A DNA stretch of 64,000 bases from assembly GCA_015680905.1 (NCBI GenBank), contig CM027379.1:91659501-91723500 (forward strand), read 5' to 3'. The notes beneath the pieces were generated by a model. It saw only the letters and a list, made by a program, of their open reading frames with translations, ran no database searches and was not told the DNA's origin. Shown piece by piece: positions 35,529-46,943 of this stretch; the first letter of the stretch is position 1, and each line of letters opens with the position of its first letter. The DNA comes from Coptis chinensis. Lineage: Eukaryota; Streptophyta; Magnoliopsida; Ranunculales; Ranunculaceae. A program made the position numbers and the translations under genes.

Positions 35529-36673
35529 CTAGTTATACTGAGTTGGGCCAAACTGAGTTTCGCCAAAGTTTGACATGAATGGTAGAATGGAGTGAACGCC
35601 AATTTTTGGGATTTTTTATTCTGATAACACCTCCTTGTCCTTGAAAATGTACCATATGATCCTGTTGTTCCAACTGAAAACTCCAACTTCTGTTGATAGT
35701 ATGTCGATGAATTTCGGATGATGTAACATTCATACAATTTGTCCAACAAATATTTCCTCGGTTCACTCCACAACCTGTTCTCGTATTGATGTAATACCCT
35801 CAGTTCTAATATTTCAGTAGTAATGTTGTCCTTACCCCAGTAGGAGAACATAACATTAATCGTGCCATCGAAGCGAAAAAGTTTGTATGACTTGGTCAGG
35901 GATTCGGTTTGCGGTAGCATAATCTTTGTCCATTGTTGGCAGCCAATGTTAAATACCAATATGCCTTCTTCATAGAGAGACCAGTGGAGACATCTCTTTG
36001 CATCCACCCTGGGCTGCCTGTTTATGTGTTCAACATTAAAGGACAGTGCCAAGTCGTTCAACCTTTGCCAATTGAATGTTTGTGAATCAAACAATTCAAC
36101 ATGGTGAATGATTGAAAATTCCTTTTTGTTGTCTCGTCTTTGTCTAACAGTGTTGTAGTTGGGTTTTGAGATCCTAACTATAGTGAAACTTAAAGGTGCC
36201 ATGGATTTCACCGACATTCCCACACATTTAGTGAAGAATTTGATCCTAGGATTATTCAGGCGGCACACTTGTCTAGTCGTCGGTTTGCACACAAAATTTT
36301 TTTGGTCTTTCTCGTGTGGGGTGTTCAAGAGAATTATACCTTCCAATGAAGACACAATTACCGACGTACCATACGGTTTGAAGTCCATAGTTGGGGCTGG
36401 AATTGCGGGGTTGTGGCCAATGCTGGAGGCAAAAGATATTATTGATTCCCATCTTCTTTTCGTGTCTATCATGTATCCTAGAAATGATCTTGTCTTCAAC
36501 GCGTGCACCTTTATGAAGGAACTTGAATTTGTAAAGATTTCCCATTTTCGAGAGACAAACTTGGCCTTTTTAAGAAATGGAAGTGGAGCACGTTTGACAA
36601 TTTCTACACAAAGGTCATGCGGCATGTCGTATCCTTGGCTCTGGTAGTCACCATTCGAAGAATAGACCGCCAT
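35529..36673 (-). pseudogene. F-box protein, C-terminus broken by a one-base deletion
   Basis: The frame from ATG 36673 is open for about 315 codons. F-box at residues 17-58 (MPHDLCVEIVKRAPLPFLKK, VSRKWEIFTNSSSF), then the associated domain (FKPYGTSVIVSSLEGIILLN, CKPTTRQVCRLNNPRIKFF, LNDLALSFNVEH, LRVLHQYENRLWSEPRKYLL). Compared with the paralogue, one base is missing near 35724. The original frame continues as FIDILSTEVGVFSWNNRIIW, has an in-frame TAA at 35616-35618, and ends at 35529-35531. The shifted frame runs on to 35447 with an unrelated tail. A protein lacking the last 60 or so residues could still be made, so function is not excluded. Confidence 0.85.
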
Positions 36674-37305
36674 TGTAAGTTTCTGGTTGATGGTGTTTTT
36701 GAAATGGTGAACTTATGTGACTTTTCAGGACCTACTTCTCTATGTTACTGGTTTTATAACCGTGGTATTTGCTCTATGGAGCGGTTAGAAATAGCCAAAT
36801 CATTTGGATAATTGTATTTCATCAGTACTCTAACTGTATATCAATAATCGTTCGATACTATTATCTATAATGCCTTTAACCATCTTTATATTGTCCTATG
36901 AGGCAGTTGGGTTGTCCTGCAAAGTCTATTGTGATGGTTACACTTGGTTTACAGACGGACCACGCTACCACTTTAATGATGATGTGTGTAGCGTACCAAA
37001 TAACATCAGTTTTGGGGGGAAAATACCATTAGGAACTGAGATGAATGCTTTTCAACATCAACTCCAATTTCTTATCAAACCATGACCAAATTCCTCCTTA
37101 AACCGTGACCAAATTTATTCTCAAACTCAGAAATTGCCTAAATCATGACAAACCCTAAAATGATACGCCCCAAAACTGAAAGATTCGTTTTTTTTTGTTC
37201 CTTGCTTTTATAGAGTTGGCTCTGATTACATGTTTTTTTTAATAAAAAACCTTAGTAGGATTATTACTTTGTCTAGTATTTTAGCTTTTAATTTAATACT
37301 TTAAA
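36674..37305. repeat. F-box 5' flank, duplicated near 48.4-49.0 kb
   Basis: 36735-37305 matches 48425-48985 closely, with shared blocks such as AAATAGCCAAATCATTTGG, TTATATTGTCCTATGAGG and GATACGCCCCAAAACTGAAA. Part of it (36682-36733 and 36869-36951) recurs in swapped order at 38614-38748. Confidence 0.85.
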
Positions 37306-37699
37306 ATAGTAACGTGATATAGAAATTATCCTTGTCTTCAACCTGAATGATTTTTTATTTTGTTTCTCACCATTTACTTTGGATCTAACAAAGTAATATA
37401 AAACCTTGAAATCCATTTCCTCTTTTTTCTCAGCTCACAAAGCTTTATGGATAACAGCCAATGGAACTAAGTTATCTCAGCCAACCCCTAGAGCAAACTC
37501 AGATGAAAGGGGAGTCATTAATTTCAATTATTGGGAGCATACCCAGAAGAGTTCATGGATTATTGGAGGCATCTTAAGTCTCCAAACCTTAAGTAGCAAA
37601 TCACTTTAACATGGATTATCATTTTCCTTTATTTATCAAACACCTATTTGCACACTTGCACTGCAAATAAGATCAGCATATTGAATATTTGCTACACAT
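37306..37699. other. Non-coding spacer
   Basis: One 67-codon open stretch (37406-37609) shows no recognisable domain and is probably chance. Nothing else is seen. Confidence 0.5.
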
Positions 37700-38568
37700 T
37701 TTCATAAAGATTGTTTTCTAATTGGAATCAACTTACTCTTTAATCGTGCCGGTCTACCGTCAGATGTACTGATTGCATTAACTATTAGGCATCCGATGTA
37801 GGAATTTGTCGATAAAAAGGCTATGAGGATTAATATCATCAGTACGTTAGAATTTAGATAACTTTCGATAAATTTGGATAAGTTAGAATTTAAATAAGTT
37901 AGATAAGTTATTTAGATAAGTTTCATAAATTATAGATAAGTTAGTAGTAATTTCTTTGAGTATGTTTTCATAAAGATTGTTTCCTAATTGGAATCAACTT
38001 ACTCTTTAATCGTGCTGGTCTACCGTCAGATGTACTGATTGTATTAACTATTAGCCATCCGATGTAGGCTTCACACAAACCACTTAAAAACCTAAGAAGT
38101 GGATTATCATCTTCTTTCGTATTTCTTTGCATTCTAATAAACATTCAGCTCAAACTCTCTCCCCTACAAAAACATAGTGATGTTCTATATTTACTCACCA
38201 TTTTCCAAGAATCATGACTCTAACCAAACACACCTCGATTATTTTTTTCGCAGAAAAATTAGACACTACAATTAGTTAGGCCCTATGACACAAGTTATGA
38301 AGCTAACGATCAATCAAAATCTTTACAAGCTTTTGAGTAGTTTCCTAATTGGAATCAACTTAGATTAGATTTATATAGCCTTGGATCCCGTGGATATATA
38401 TATCCTAATAAATATATCAGATATAATTTAATATATATATATATATATGAGGATTAATATCAATCAGTATCTTTGAGTAGTTTCCTAATTGGAATCAACT
38501 TACTCTTTAATGGTGTCGATCTACCGTCAGATATACTAATTGTATTAATTGTTAGTTGTCCGATATAG
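37700..38568. repeat. Interspersed direct repeats, about 100-bp unit
   Basis: Copies at 37700-37802, 37965-38070 and 38472-38568, with a partial copy at 38331-38365. The core is TAATTGGAATCAACTTACTC, TTTAATCGTGC, CTACCGTCAGATGTACT and CATCCGATGTAGG. Between copies are an AGATAAGTT-rich stretch (37849-37947) and a TA run (38428-38448). Confidence 0.8.
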
Positions 38569-38613
38569 GTTTAACACAAAGCGCTTAAAGACCAAGTTGT
38601 TTTATTATATAGA

Positions 38614-38748
38614 TAATGCCATTAACTGTCTTTATATTGTCCTATGAGGCAGTTGAGTTGTCTTGCAAAGTCTATTATGATGGTCACACTTGGTTTCTGG
38701 TTGATGGTGTTTTTGAAATGATGAACATATGAGACTTTTCATGACCTG
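38614..38748. repeat. Rearranged F-box-flank copy, target of retrotransposon 2
   Basis: 38614-38696 matches 36869-36951 and runs straight into a match to 36682-36733. This reads as a tandem junction of an about 270-bp unit. Retrotransposon 2 inserted at its end, and the rest of the unit continues at 48420. Confidence 0.75.
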
Positions 38749-40219
38749 TGATAAGAGCCCAAAACTGTAGTTTTAACCCTTTAACAGTCATACTTTTGGA
38801 CCAATTATGTGAGTAATAATTAAGAGTTAACACTGATTACGTGTTTTTATGCATTTCAGGCTTCAAAGTCTATTATGTGCAGAAATGTGCCACTTTAGTG
38901 AGATAAAGGAGAAAAGGTCGGTTACTAAGGAGTTCCGTGATTAAAGGCCAAGATTCAAGAAGATAAAGCCTTCCTAAAGCCCGGTCAAAAGCTGAAAAGT
39001 CGACACGGGCTGAAATAGCACACAAGTCAGCAAAACTTCCGAAAGCTGTATCTTTGGACTCAGACCTCGGAATTGGGCCTACCTTATGTCAAAACGACCG
39101 GCTCGAAAAGAGCTTTCCAATGGTCTAAGCCTTGACCCAATCAGAGGAGCATAAGTGGACGAAAACTTTGTGGAAGCCAACTGCAGCTGAAGAGGTCTTT
39201 TTAGACTGAAAGAATTGGGTTTTGGGCCTGATTCTCTGGCCCAAAACATGGCTCCAAGCCCATGCACGATTTTTAGATCTGAAAGTATAAAAACCAAAGT
39301 TTAGCTCTTTGTTAATGGTAGCTAGTTAGACCTAAAATAATATAGATAATTCTAGATCTGTTTTCATTAATTAAATTAAGCTTTAGTTCCATTTTAAATT
39401 CTTGTTTTAGATTAAGTCCTTGAATCATTGTTCTTGATTGATTAGATAAATAAAATAGTTGTTTTCTCAATTTCGAATTGTGTTATTTCAATTTATAGAT
39501 CTGATTTTAATTCTTGTTGATTATCATTCCGTAGTTTAAATAGATTGAACCATTGTTAGTTAATTTAGTTAAGTTAAATTTTAATATGATGGGTAGTTAT
39601 AATGAAATGGGAAATGATGGTTTGATGACTCAAGGCTAAAACCTCCATTAGAGGGGTTGATGAAGCCTTGATGAAAACTTAGTGGTATAGTGTAGAAACA
39701 TTGTAGAATCTATTCCAATCTAGAAGGTCGTGATTCGCCATGAGAATGGGTGGACGACCTCACATGCTAGTTAGTACTCGATAGAAATGCCATGAACACT
39801 AGGGATTAGAACTCGAATTTCTTGCCGTAAGAACGTAAGAATCGAGATACAAGAATCTATGTTAGGCTATAAGTTGGATTCGAGGTGGATTCAATTCCCC
39901 TCTAATCCTTTATCTAGATTCAAGCACAATCATATTTCCATAGCATTCGTAGTTAAATTCAAGTAATAAAATTCAGTAAGTATCGTAGTATATCACCTTC
40001 GTAAAGCTCTTATTGACTTAAAAATGACCAATTAGACTAGAAAACATTCCATGCTAGAGCACTAGGAGTGGAACGAATTTGTTACTCCACTCTATTTCGA
40101 TTGGATTGAGAGTAGAGAAACTTTGATAAACATATAGACACATAATTTAGTTTTAGTTTACTTACGTTTTGATTTCATCGTTCATTTCGTAGGTAAACTA
40201 TTCATTATTATGCTTATCA
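38749..40219 (+). repeat. 5' LTR of retrotransposon 2
   Basis: 1471 bp, bounded by TGATAAGAGCC and TTATCA. A possible TATA box, TATAAAAA, lies at 39286-39293, about 540 bp into the LTR, with the same motif at 47485-47492 in the 3' LTR. Confidence 0.95.
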
Positions 40220-40419
40220 AATGGCGCCGCTGCCATCTTAGTTGCACTTTAGCATTGTTTTCATAGTAGAATTAGTCAACACATAATTTAGTTTTAGTTT
40301 ACTTACGTTTTGATTTCATCATTCATTTCGTAGGTAAACTATTCATTATTATGCTTATCAAATGGCGCCGCTGCCATCTTAGTTGCACTTTAGCATTGTT
40401 TTCATAGTAGAATTAGTCA
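40138..40419 (+). repeat. Tandem duplication of LTR end plus primer-binding site
   Basis: A 141-bp unit (starting ACACATAATTTAG) is repeated twice. It includes the last 82 bp of the LTR, the TTATCA end and the primer site, so TGGCGCCGCTGCC occurs at 40222 and again at 40363. Both match the tRNA-Asp 3' end at 12 of 13 positions. Retrotransposon 1 has a single copy. Confidence 0.92.
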
Positions 40420-40499
40420 TTTTTAAGTCCCATTAAACCCACCCGCCCTTGTTTGATTCATACTGTGGTTGTCCATTTCAGCGTTGAAAAAGTTCCGCA

Positions 40500-40650
40500 A
40501 AAATATACACTGAGCGCGACCGCGTCTATAAGGAGCGCGCCTGCACCCTATAGCCTGGAACACGAGCGCGCCCGCGCCTTCCTTGAGCGCGACCCGCCCT
40601 ATAGTTACTGGACCATGAGCGCGACCCGCCCTCAGATCGAACACCGACCA
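40500..40650 (+). repeat. GC-rich repetitive leader of retrotransposon 2
   Basis: Imperfect repeats of GAGCGCGACC and GCCCTATAG units (at least five GAGCGCG occurrences). It stands out against AT-rich DNA and corresponds to 19325-19620 in element 1. Confidence 0.75.
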
Positions 40651-40935
40651 GCTAAGTCATCGAACAAGGAGCCGACCACGCTATGCGAAGCCCAATCCAC
40701 CAAAATTTGCGGATTTCCACAGGTTTGTTTCGAACTTCGATTTTTCAAGTTTTTCAGTGTTTTAACTTGTTATATACACTGAACACGCGTAAACAAGACG
40801 CTATTCATAAGCGAAGCAAGGACGCAATCAGGTATTCCTTTCTTCTACACTTCGCATCTCCAGTTAGAGGTTTCTACTAGTATATCAGAATTGTTTGGAG
40901 TGTTGCATGTTTAGTTAAGTTCGACTTAGTCTTGC

Positions 40936-42772
40936 ATGAGATTAAGGTTTGGTCGAAGAAAACAACTAACATAATTACACGGCTAACTTCAACAAACAAG
41001 TCTATCTAGTTTCCCACCCACTACACCTCTAGCTACTATTTCACACACACCACCTGATATTATGGCTGAAGAAAGAGAGACTCCTCTCTCTCGACTTTTA
41101 TAAAGCCTCGATATATAGCCCTAAATCTTGCATCGTTCTAGCAGACCCAGTGGGGGATTTCCGCATCCCCCAAATATATTTAATTTGTTACCCGTTTTTC
41201 ATGGTTTAGACCATGAAAAACCTTATCAGCACATGCGTAGGATTGAACAAGTCCTTACAACATTCCACCATCCTACGGTTGGTGCGGAACAAATTAAATT
41301 GAGGTATTCCCTTTCACCTTAGCTGATAAAGCGGCATCTTGGTTAACTGCCCAAAGCCTAATTCTGTGGACTCGTGGGCCAAACTTGTTCAAATTGTTTA
41401 TGGAACATTTTACCCACCCCTAAAGACGGATGAAATGCTTTCCAAGATTCACTTCTTTTGACGAATCCTCATGAATCATTTTCGAGGCTTGGAATCGTTT
41501 CACCGATCTCCTTATAGAGTGTCCACACCATCACCTAGCAAAAGACACGTTAGTTCGTTGCCTTTTTCAAAGGACTTCTACACCACCATAAAGAAGTCCT
41601 TGACATAATGAATGGGGTAGTTTCCTAAGTAAAGGAGCCTCGAGAGGCATATAAATTTTTTGGAAGATCAAACTAAGCGTAATAATAATTCGGGGGGTAG
41701 TGACGACTACTCCCGCTCCGCTAGTTCTTCTTCAACAGTTAAGGCTACCAGTATGTTTGAGGTTAAATCAGATCTTGAGCTTAAAACTCTAATTGAATCC
41801 CTCACAAAAAAGGTAGAGGCCATTTCTATACAACAAAAGCCTATCCCCGTCATGAATGTAAATTCAAATCCATGTAGTTTCATTTGAGTCCCGAGCATCC
41901 CGACTCCCATTGTCCTATAGCCTATGAACATTCTTGTTCCATTAATAGTGAACCTAACGCCCCTTGGAGACAAAATCCCAACTTCGGTTGGAGAAATAAC
42001 CAACACGTCACACCTCCAGGGTACAATAATCAATATGTTAGGCCAACGCACAGTTATAACCAAGCTCCACCACAACAAGGACAGGATCAGGGTAATTATA
42101 ATAATTATAACAACCAAGCGCAACCTCGACAAAGTCAAGCACAAGGTCAATGTAGTTATAATAATTATAATGCTAATAGAGGTATTGTTCCGGCAAATAA
42201 TAACTATCACAATCCGCCAATAAATAATCAACGCGAGATAGTTCCAGTCACACCACTCGTGACTACTACACCCACACAACCGGATCGTCTTAACACCTTC
42301 ATATAAGTGAGCCAACAACTTTTCCAAACCATGGCTCAATCTAACCAACACATTCTACAATCCGTTAATAATTTAAACCAACAGTTAGCCCAAGAGAAAG
42401 CCCAACCAAAAGGCGTGCTTCCAGGCCAAGCGACACCCAACCCTAGAACAGCAAACACAGCCTTTGAAGTAAACGGTAATACTAGTACGGAAACTACAAC
42501 CGTAGGTGAGCTAAATGCCATCACCACTCTCCATTCTGGAAGAGTGGTTGATAACAAAGTAACTATGCCTATAGTTACCCCATCAAGATTCTCCTACACC
42601 GGATATCGAACTAGATACGAAATAGAAACGAAGAACCTACCACCGTGTAAGTACCGGTTAAACCACAACCTAAGAAACGAAGCCAAGGTTACACATCAAG
42701 TCGAGCCATACACTAAATATAGAGGGAAACCACCGCCCTCGAAATTAGCCATGCTAACCCGGGGATACTAAC
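40936..42772 (+). pseudogene. gag of retrotransposon 2, many frameshifts
   Basis: The position matching the start of gag in element 1 is ATG 40936 (MRLRFGRR); the frame stops within 13 codons. Capsid blocks persist in scattered frames: IFNLLPVFHGLDHEKPYQH (41170-41235), ALQSHHH-type scrambled text, then LKTLIESLTKKVEA (about 41780-41825), NYNNYN-rich sequence with many Asn/Gln (41980-42230), and QQLAQEKAQPKGVLPGQA (about 42370-42430). Compared with element 1, single-base losses are frequent. Near-identical LTRs beside a decayed gag imply that this copy was mobilised by proteins made elsewhere. Confidence 0.85.
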
Positions 42773-43580
42773 TTTGAGGAGATTAGGAACGTTTTCAAAA
42801 ATCTAACGATAAACCTTCCTTTTCTCGAAGCTATAAAAAGCTACCTAACCACGCTAAGTTTCTTAAGGAGTTGCACACTACTAGGCGTAAGATCAACATA
42901 CCTAAAGACGCCTTTCTAACTGAACAGTTCCCAACTTTATCCTAAGATAATGGAATTGTTAAGTACAAGGACCCCGGTCGCCCTACTATACAATGCACCT
43001 TAGGAGATTCTCACACGACGATCAAGGCTTACTAGACACGGGGCTAGTGTGAACTTACTCCCATTTTATTTGTATAAACAAATAGGTCTAGAGGAGATGC
43101 AACCTACTAAAATGACATTGCAATTAGCAGATCGGTTTATTAAGTATCCTAAGGGTGTGGTTGAAAACGCGTCTTTGGTTAAAGTCCAAAATTTTTACTA
43201 CCCAAACTTAATTTTATCCTCGACCGCGAAAGTCACTAACGACTCTGTACCTATCATTTTAGGGCATCCCTTCTTGGCTACTGCCAACGCGCTCATAAAC
43301 TGCCGCGATGGTTCGATGTCCTTGTCCTTTGGCCATCTTTTTGTTGAGGTAAATGTTTTGAAAACGAGGACACAGTATCTCGATTCATCTACAAATGGAG
43401 AGGTTAGCATGATCGAGAGCTTAGCTCAAGATTACTTCAAAAACATGTTTTCGGAGAAACAGATTAACAAATTCCTTTCCTTCGGAAATTCCAACTTTAA
43501 CAATGACTCCCTGGTAGTAGACGAAATCAAAGAAGAATTCCCCGCAACTCTTTTGCCTTTGCTTTTTACCACTTCGTGAG
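42773..43580 (+). pseudogene. Aspartic-protease region of retrotransposon 2
   Basis: Athila-type: GASVNLLPFYLYKQIGLEE (about 43035-43090), LQLADRFIKYPKGVVENA, then VPIILGHPFLATANALINC and DGSMSLSFGHL. The G-A-S loop is visible near 43040, but the residue before it belongs to another frame (TRHGASV), so the catalytic Asp cannot be confirmed. Upstream sequence (42780-43030) is in other frames. No pol follows. Confidence 0.8.
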
Positions 43581-43616
43581 TCCCCCCTTGCCAACAACCA
43601 TTCATCCCTTGATGCT

Positions 43617-44009
43617 ATGACGGAAGATGAATTTTTCAATCTCTATCCCAGTGATCCTTTTGGCCCACCTATTGAGGAATGTCTTGCATATATCAAGAAT
43701 TCTGATGAAATGGACTTGAGAGCTCTAGCTGAGAATCATTCACCTTCCATCACCAATATTCCCCACCCTCCACCTTTTCAAAGGAACCTCGAGTTTGCAC
43801 TCGATCCTTTAGTTTCTCCTGTGCTTCATGATTTTTTAAATCCACCTAGTAAACAAATACTTCCCAAGGATAAACCACTTGACACCATCATTTTCAGACT
43901 TGAGGCAGTCCCTAACTACACCATGAATGAGTTTTGTGCTAAACCCACATCCTCATTTTTTCCATGCTTTTTCTCTAAAACTTATCCCAATCCACCATAT
44001 CTTCCATAA
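43617..44009 (+). CDS. Retrotransposon 2 ORF downstream of protease, 130 aa
   Basis: Open from ATG 43617 to 44009: acidic start (MTEDEFFNLYPSDPFGPPIE), then LAENHSPS, LEFALDPLVSPVLHDFLNPP and VPNYTMNEFCAKPT. Element 1 encodes the same block, interrupted by the nested solo LTR. It would be the C-terminal end of a gag-pro polyprotein. It has no similarity that I recognise to reverse transcriptase or env. Confidence 0.6.
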   Translation: MTEDEFFNLYPSDPFGPPIEECLAYIKNSDEMDLRALAENHSPSITNIPHPPPFQRNLEFALDPLVSPVLHDFLNPPSKQILPKDKPLDTIIFRLEAVPNYTMNEFCAKPTSSFFPCFFSKTYPNPPYLP

Positions 44010-46931
44010 CCATTCACTTTTCCACACTTATTCACTAGGACACCCTCTCGTTCAAAGATGAAACATAAGGTGCATGCTCGGTTATGTTATAGGTCTATCC
44101 GACTTCGCTTTCATTCCACTAGGCTGGGTCGTAGGAAATCTTGGTGCTTGATTGTGTTTGGATATGTTTTCTGTGATATTTATTTATGGAGCGATCCACA
44201 ACTATTTCGGTTATTGATATATGATAAACTGCATATTTATACATATATTTAGATAAAGTCTCGAGTATCTGATTATAAACGACTCAAATTTTGTGTTTGG
44301 TGCATTTCCTTTCATTTCCATATATTGGTGAATGCACCATTCAGGTAACCGGGCCCTCCCTATGGAGTGTGTGGATGTAAGTACCGGATCCTAAGTCCAC
44401 GGTTCACATAATTCACGTTTTCCACTCTTGCATGTTTTCTTGGTTTTTGAGTCATATTTCTCTATGGTGTGAATTATGTCTTTACTGCATATTGTTTTCC
44501 TTTATATTAAACCTAATTCATAAAAAGTAAAAAAAAAAAAGTTCAAAGCTATAAAAATAGTAATCTAGCAAGTCTCGGGAATCTGACTTTAAAAGACCCA
44601 CGTTTTAAAACAAATTTTTACAAACCTGTTTTCAAAAATTTGTTTGGGGGTGGGGTGTTTGGTTTTTCCATGCTTGATCACTAAACTTCCTATTCTTACC
44701 CCCACCTCGCTCCCTTGAAAAAAAAATAATAATAAATAAAAAAATAAATAAAAATACAAACCCAAGGTGAGCGACTGACTTCCAAAACACTAGAATCCCA
44801 AAATCATCGGCCTTGAGCCAGCCTTCAAGTTGAGCGCACCTACGCTTTGTGAACACGGAAAATTCCAATTTTCTGCGGGTTGTTCCCGGGTGATTTGCAG
44901 CTGTTCCAGAGCGTATTTTGAGATGACATCTCCTACATTAATACCGGAACAGTCTTTCGAAGATTTGTTTCAAAGCACTACTTATGGTGCTTGGTTTCAC
45001 GAGGTGATCGCACACGTAAGCTGGGAACCGCTTATGGTTCTTGCTAGCAATTGTTCTTGGACTTGCCATGCCCGCTGAAATACAAGACCCATGATGCTAT
45101 TGGGTAGATAATATGCATGTCCGGGAGATAAGATAAGTTTTAATTCTAGTTAGTGTCTGCTTATGTCCCAAGCAATTTGATTCTTGTTAACCCCATAATG
45201 GGTGGAACTCTTATAGAGTTGCGTCAGTTTTTTATTTCCTATATTAGTACGTTCTAACCTTGTTTTGCAGATGTTCCTGAATTTCACGCTCTTCAATGGT
45301 ATTTTTCCTACCCTCTTTATTTAAATGTTTTGAGGACAAAGCATGATTCTTGTTTGGGGGCATAGAAACATGTGTAATTAATAATTAAGGCATCTATTAG
45401 GATATAGATATGTATAATATGCATTTGTTTTCTAGTTAAAATTTCAAAAATTCAAAAATATAAATAAATAAGTTATGATATACACTTAAGGATATTGGTA
45501 TTGTTTTCTTTCTCTATGCTCTTAACAATCTAGAAGTCTCACGTAGCTTTTGCAATAGAATAATTTTTAGAAACTTAGGTTAATATGTAGGTAATAATCT
45601 TTGCATCTATCTATAAATATATTACATGAGTATCTATGATTGTTAGCAGTAAGTTTCTGAAATCTAGGCTAGAGTACTTATTCTACAAATCCTGTGAGAA
45701 TATAGCCTAAAGCCTTATAAGAGTGAAACATTTGAGAAATGACACAAGGGAGAAGTAAAATCTGGATAGAGAAATCACACGTCCACTTGCTTGATCACTA
45801 AACTATATCCTAAGCGAGAATTTAGGCCCTCTTTGGATCGATATAGCCAGAAAATCAAACCTATGAATTATTTTCCGCTAGTCGCCCCTCTGAGCCTTTC
45901 TTTAGCCTTTCATAAACCACAAATCCTTTACCCTGTTACAAAAACAAAAAAAAAAAAAAAAAAAAAAAAAACTACCAAATTTAGAATATGTCTGAGAATA
46001 GAATGAGGAAGAAAGAAGAAGAGAAAAACATGTGTAAACAAAAATTAGTTAGCTGCTTCAGAAAATAAAGAAAAGAAGTTTCCATCCAAAGAAAAGAAAA
46101 ATAAAAATAGAAATAAAATTAAAACTCCAAAAAAATAGAATAAAAGGAGTCAAAAGCCAAAGAAAAAGAAAAAAATATGGCTAAGGATGGAAACAAATTG
46201 TAGAAGCAAAAGTAAATAACAAGGTTTTCTCTAGTTACATAATATGAAGACTCTTTTATCTCAGACTTGTCCTTTTTGAATATCCATTTCCTTCCTTCTT
46301 AAACCATCTCCTAATCCCCGAAACACCTAATAAAGACCTCTAGCTCAATTAGGAATAGGTTAGTGTGATAGTAAGTGGCAGATGTGTTTGATCGACTCCG
46401 GCTTCCTTGTGTGTCATTGAGATTGTAAGGTAAAGTGTGCCCACTGCACACTAGAGTAGCGAAACTTGAGCGGAAAAATCAGAGTGGTTTTTGTCTTGAC
46501 ATTTATGTGAGGACCTACTTAAGGACGCTATTCCGAGTTTTCATAAATGAACCTGCTAGGCATTTCATAATATTACTCATAGTATATATATTTGTATCAT
46601 AGATGATTGATTATTATGCATATATTAGTTTAGGTTTTTGACTTGGTTATTCTTATTCAATTGCTAGTGAGATGTATAGATAGTTGGGACATGAATGAGG
46701 AAAACAATAGTTTTATTTCTTAGTCGTTGTAGTATAGCTGAAGTTTGTGAGTACCTTCACGGAAAACTCTCACGAGGTTATAACTCATCCACTAGGGAAT
46801 TCCTAGTGGTTTAAGGCCTTGTTGCATAGGGTCAATGCAATCGCGACTCAAATGAAATGAGAGTAGATAGAACTCCATTTTGGTCACTTATTTTAATTTC
46901 TCATCTTTGCTTGAGGACAAGCAAAATGCTG
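44010..46931 (+). other. Non-coding 3' region of retrotransposon 2
   Basis: About 2.9 kb without a supported gene. It contains GAGGACAAAGCATGATTCTTG followed by a TTTGGGGG tract (about 45330-45361), the pattern usually seen just before the 3' LTR in Athila/Tat elements, and an A-run of about 30 (45943-45970). A-rich and AT-rich simple sequence fills 45940-46250. Confidence 0.7.
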
Positions 46932-46943
46932 TTTGGGGTGGTT
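46932..46943 (+). promoter_or_regulatory. Polypurine tract before the 3' LTR
   Basis: TTTGGGGTGGTT directly precedes TGATAAG of the 3' LTR, after GAGGACAAGCAAAATGCTG. The G-rich run is not all-purine, but position and family pattern fit plus-strand priming. Confidence 0.6.

Noticed and set aside
36159..36647. Plus-strand frame of 162 codons
   Set aside because: Shadow of the F-box paralogue on the minus strand.
41707..42351. Long minus-strand open frame (214 codons) in retrotransposon 2
   Set aside because: It lies antisense to the Asn/Gln-rich part of gag; the Ile/Val-rich reading is a by-product of AAT/AAC-rich sequence.
44010..46931. Possible env-like gene in the 3' region of retrotransposon 2
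   Set aside because: Some Athila elements have one, but no long frame, signal peptide or transmembrane pattern is present here.
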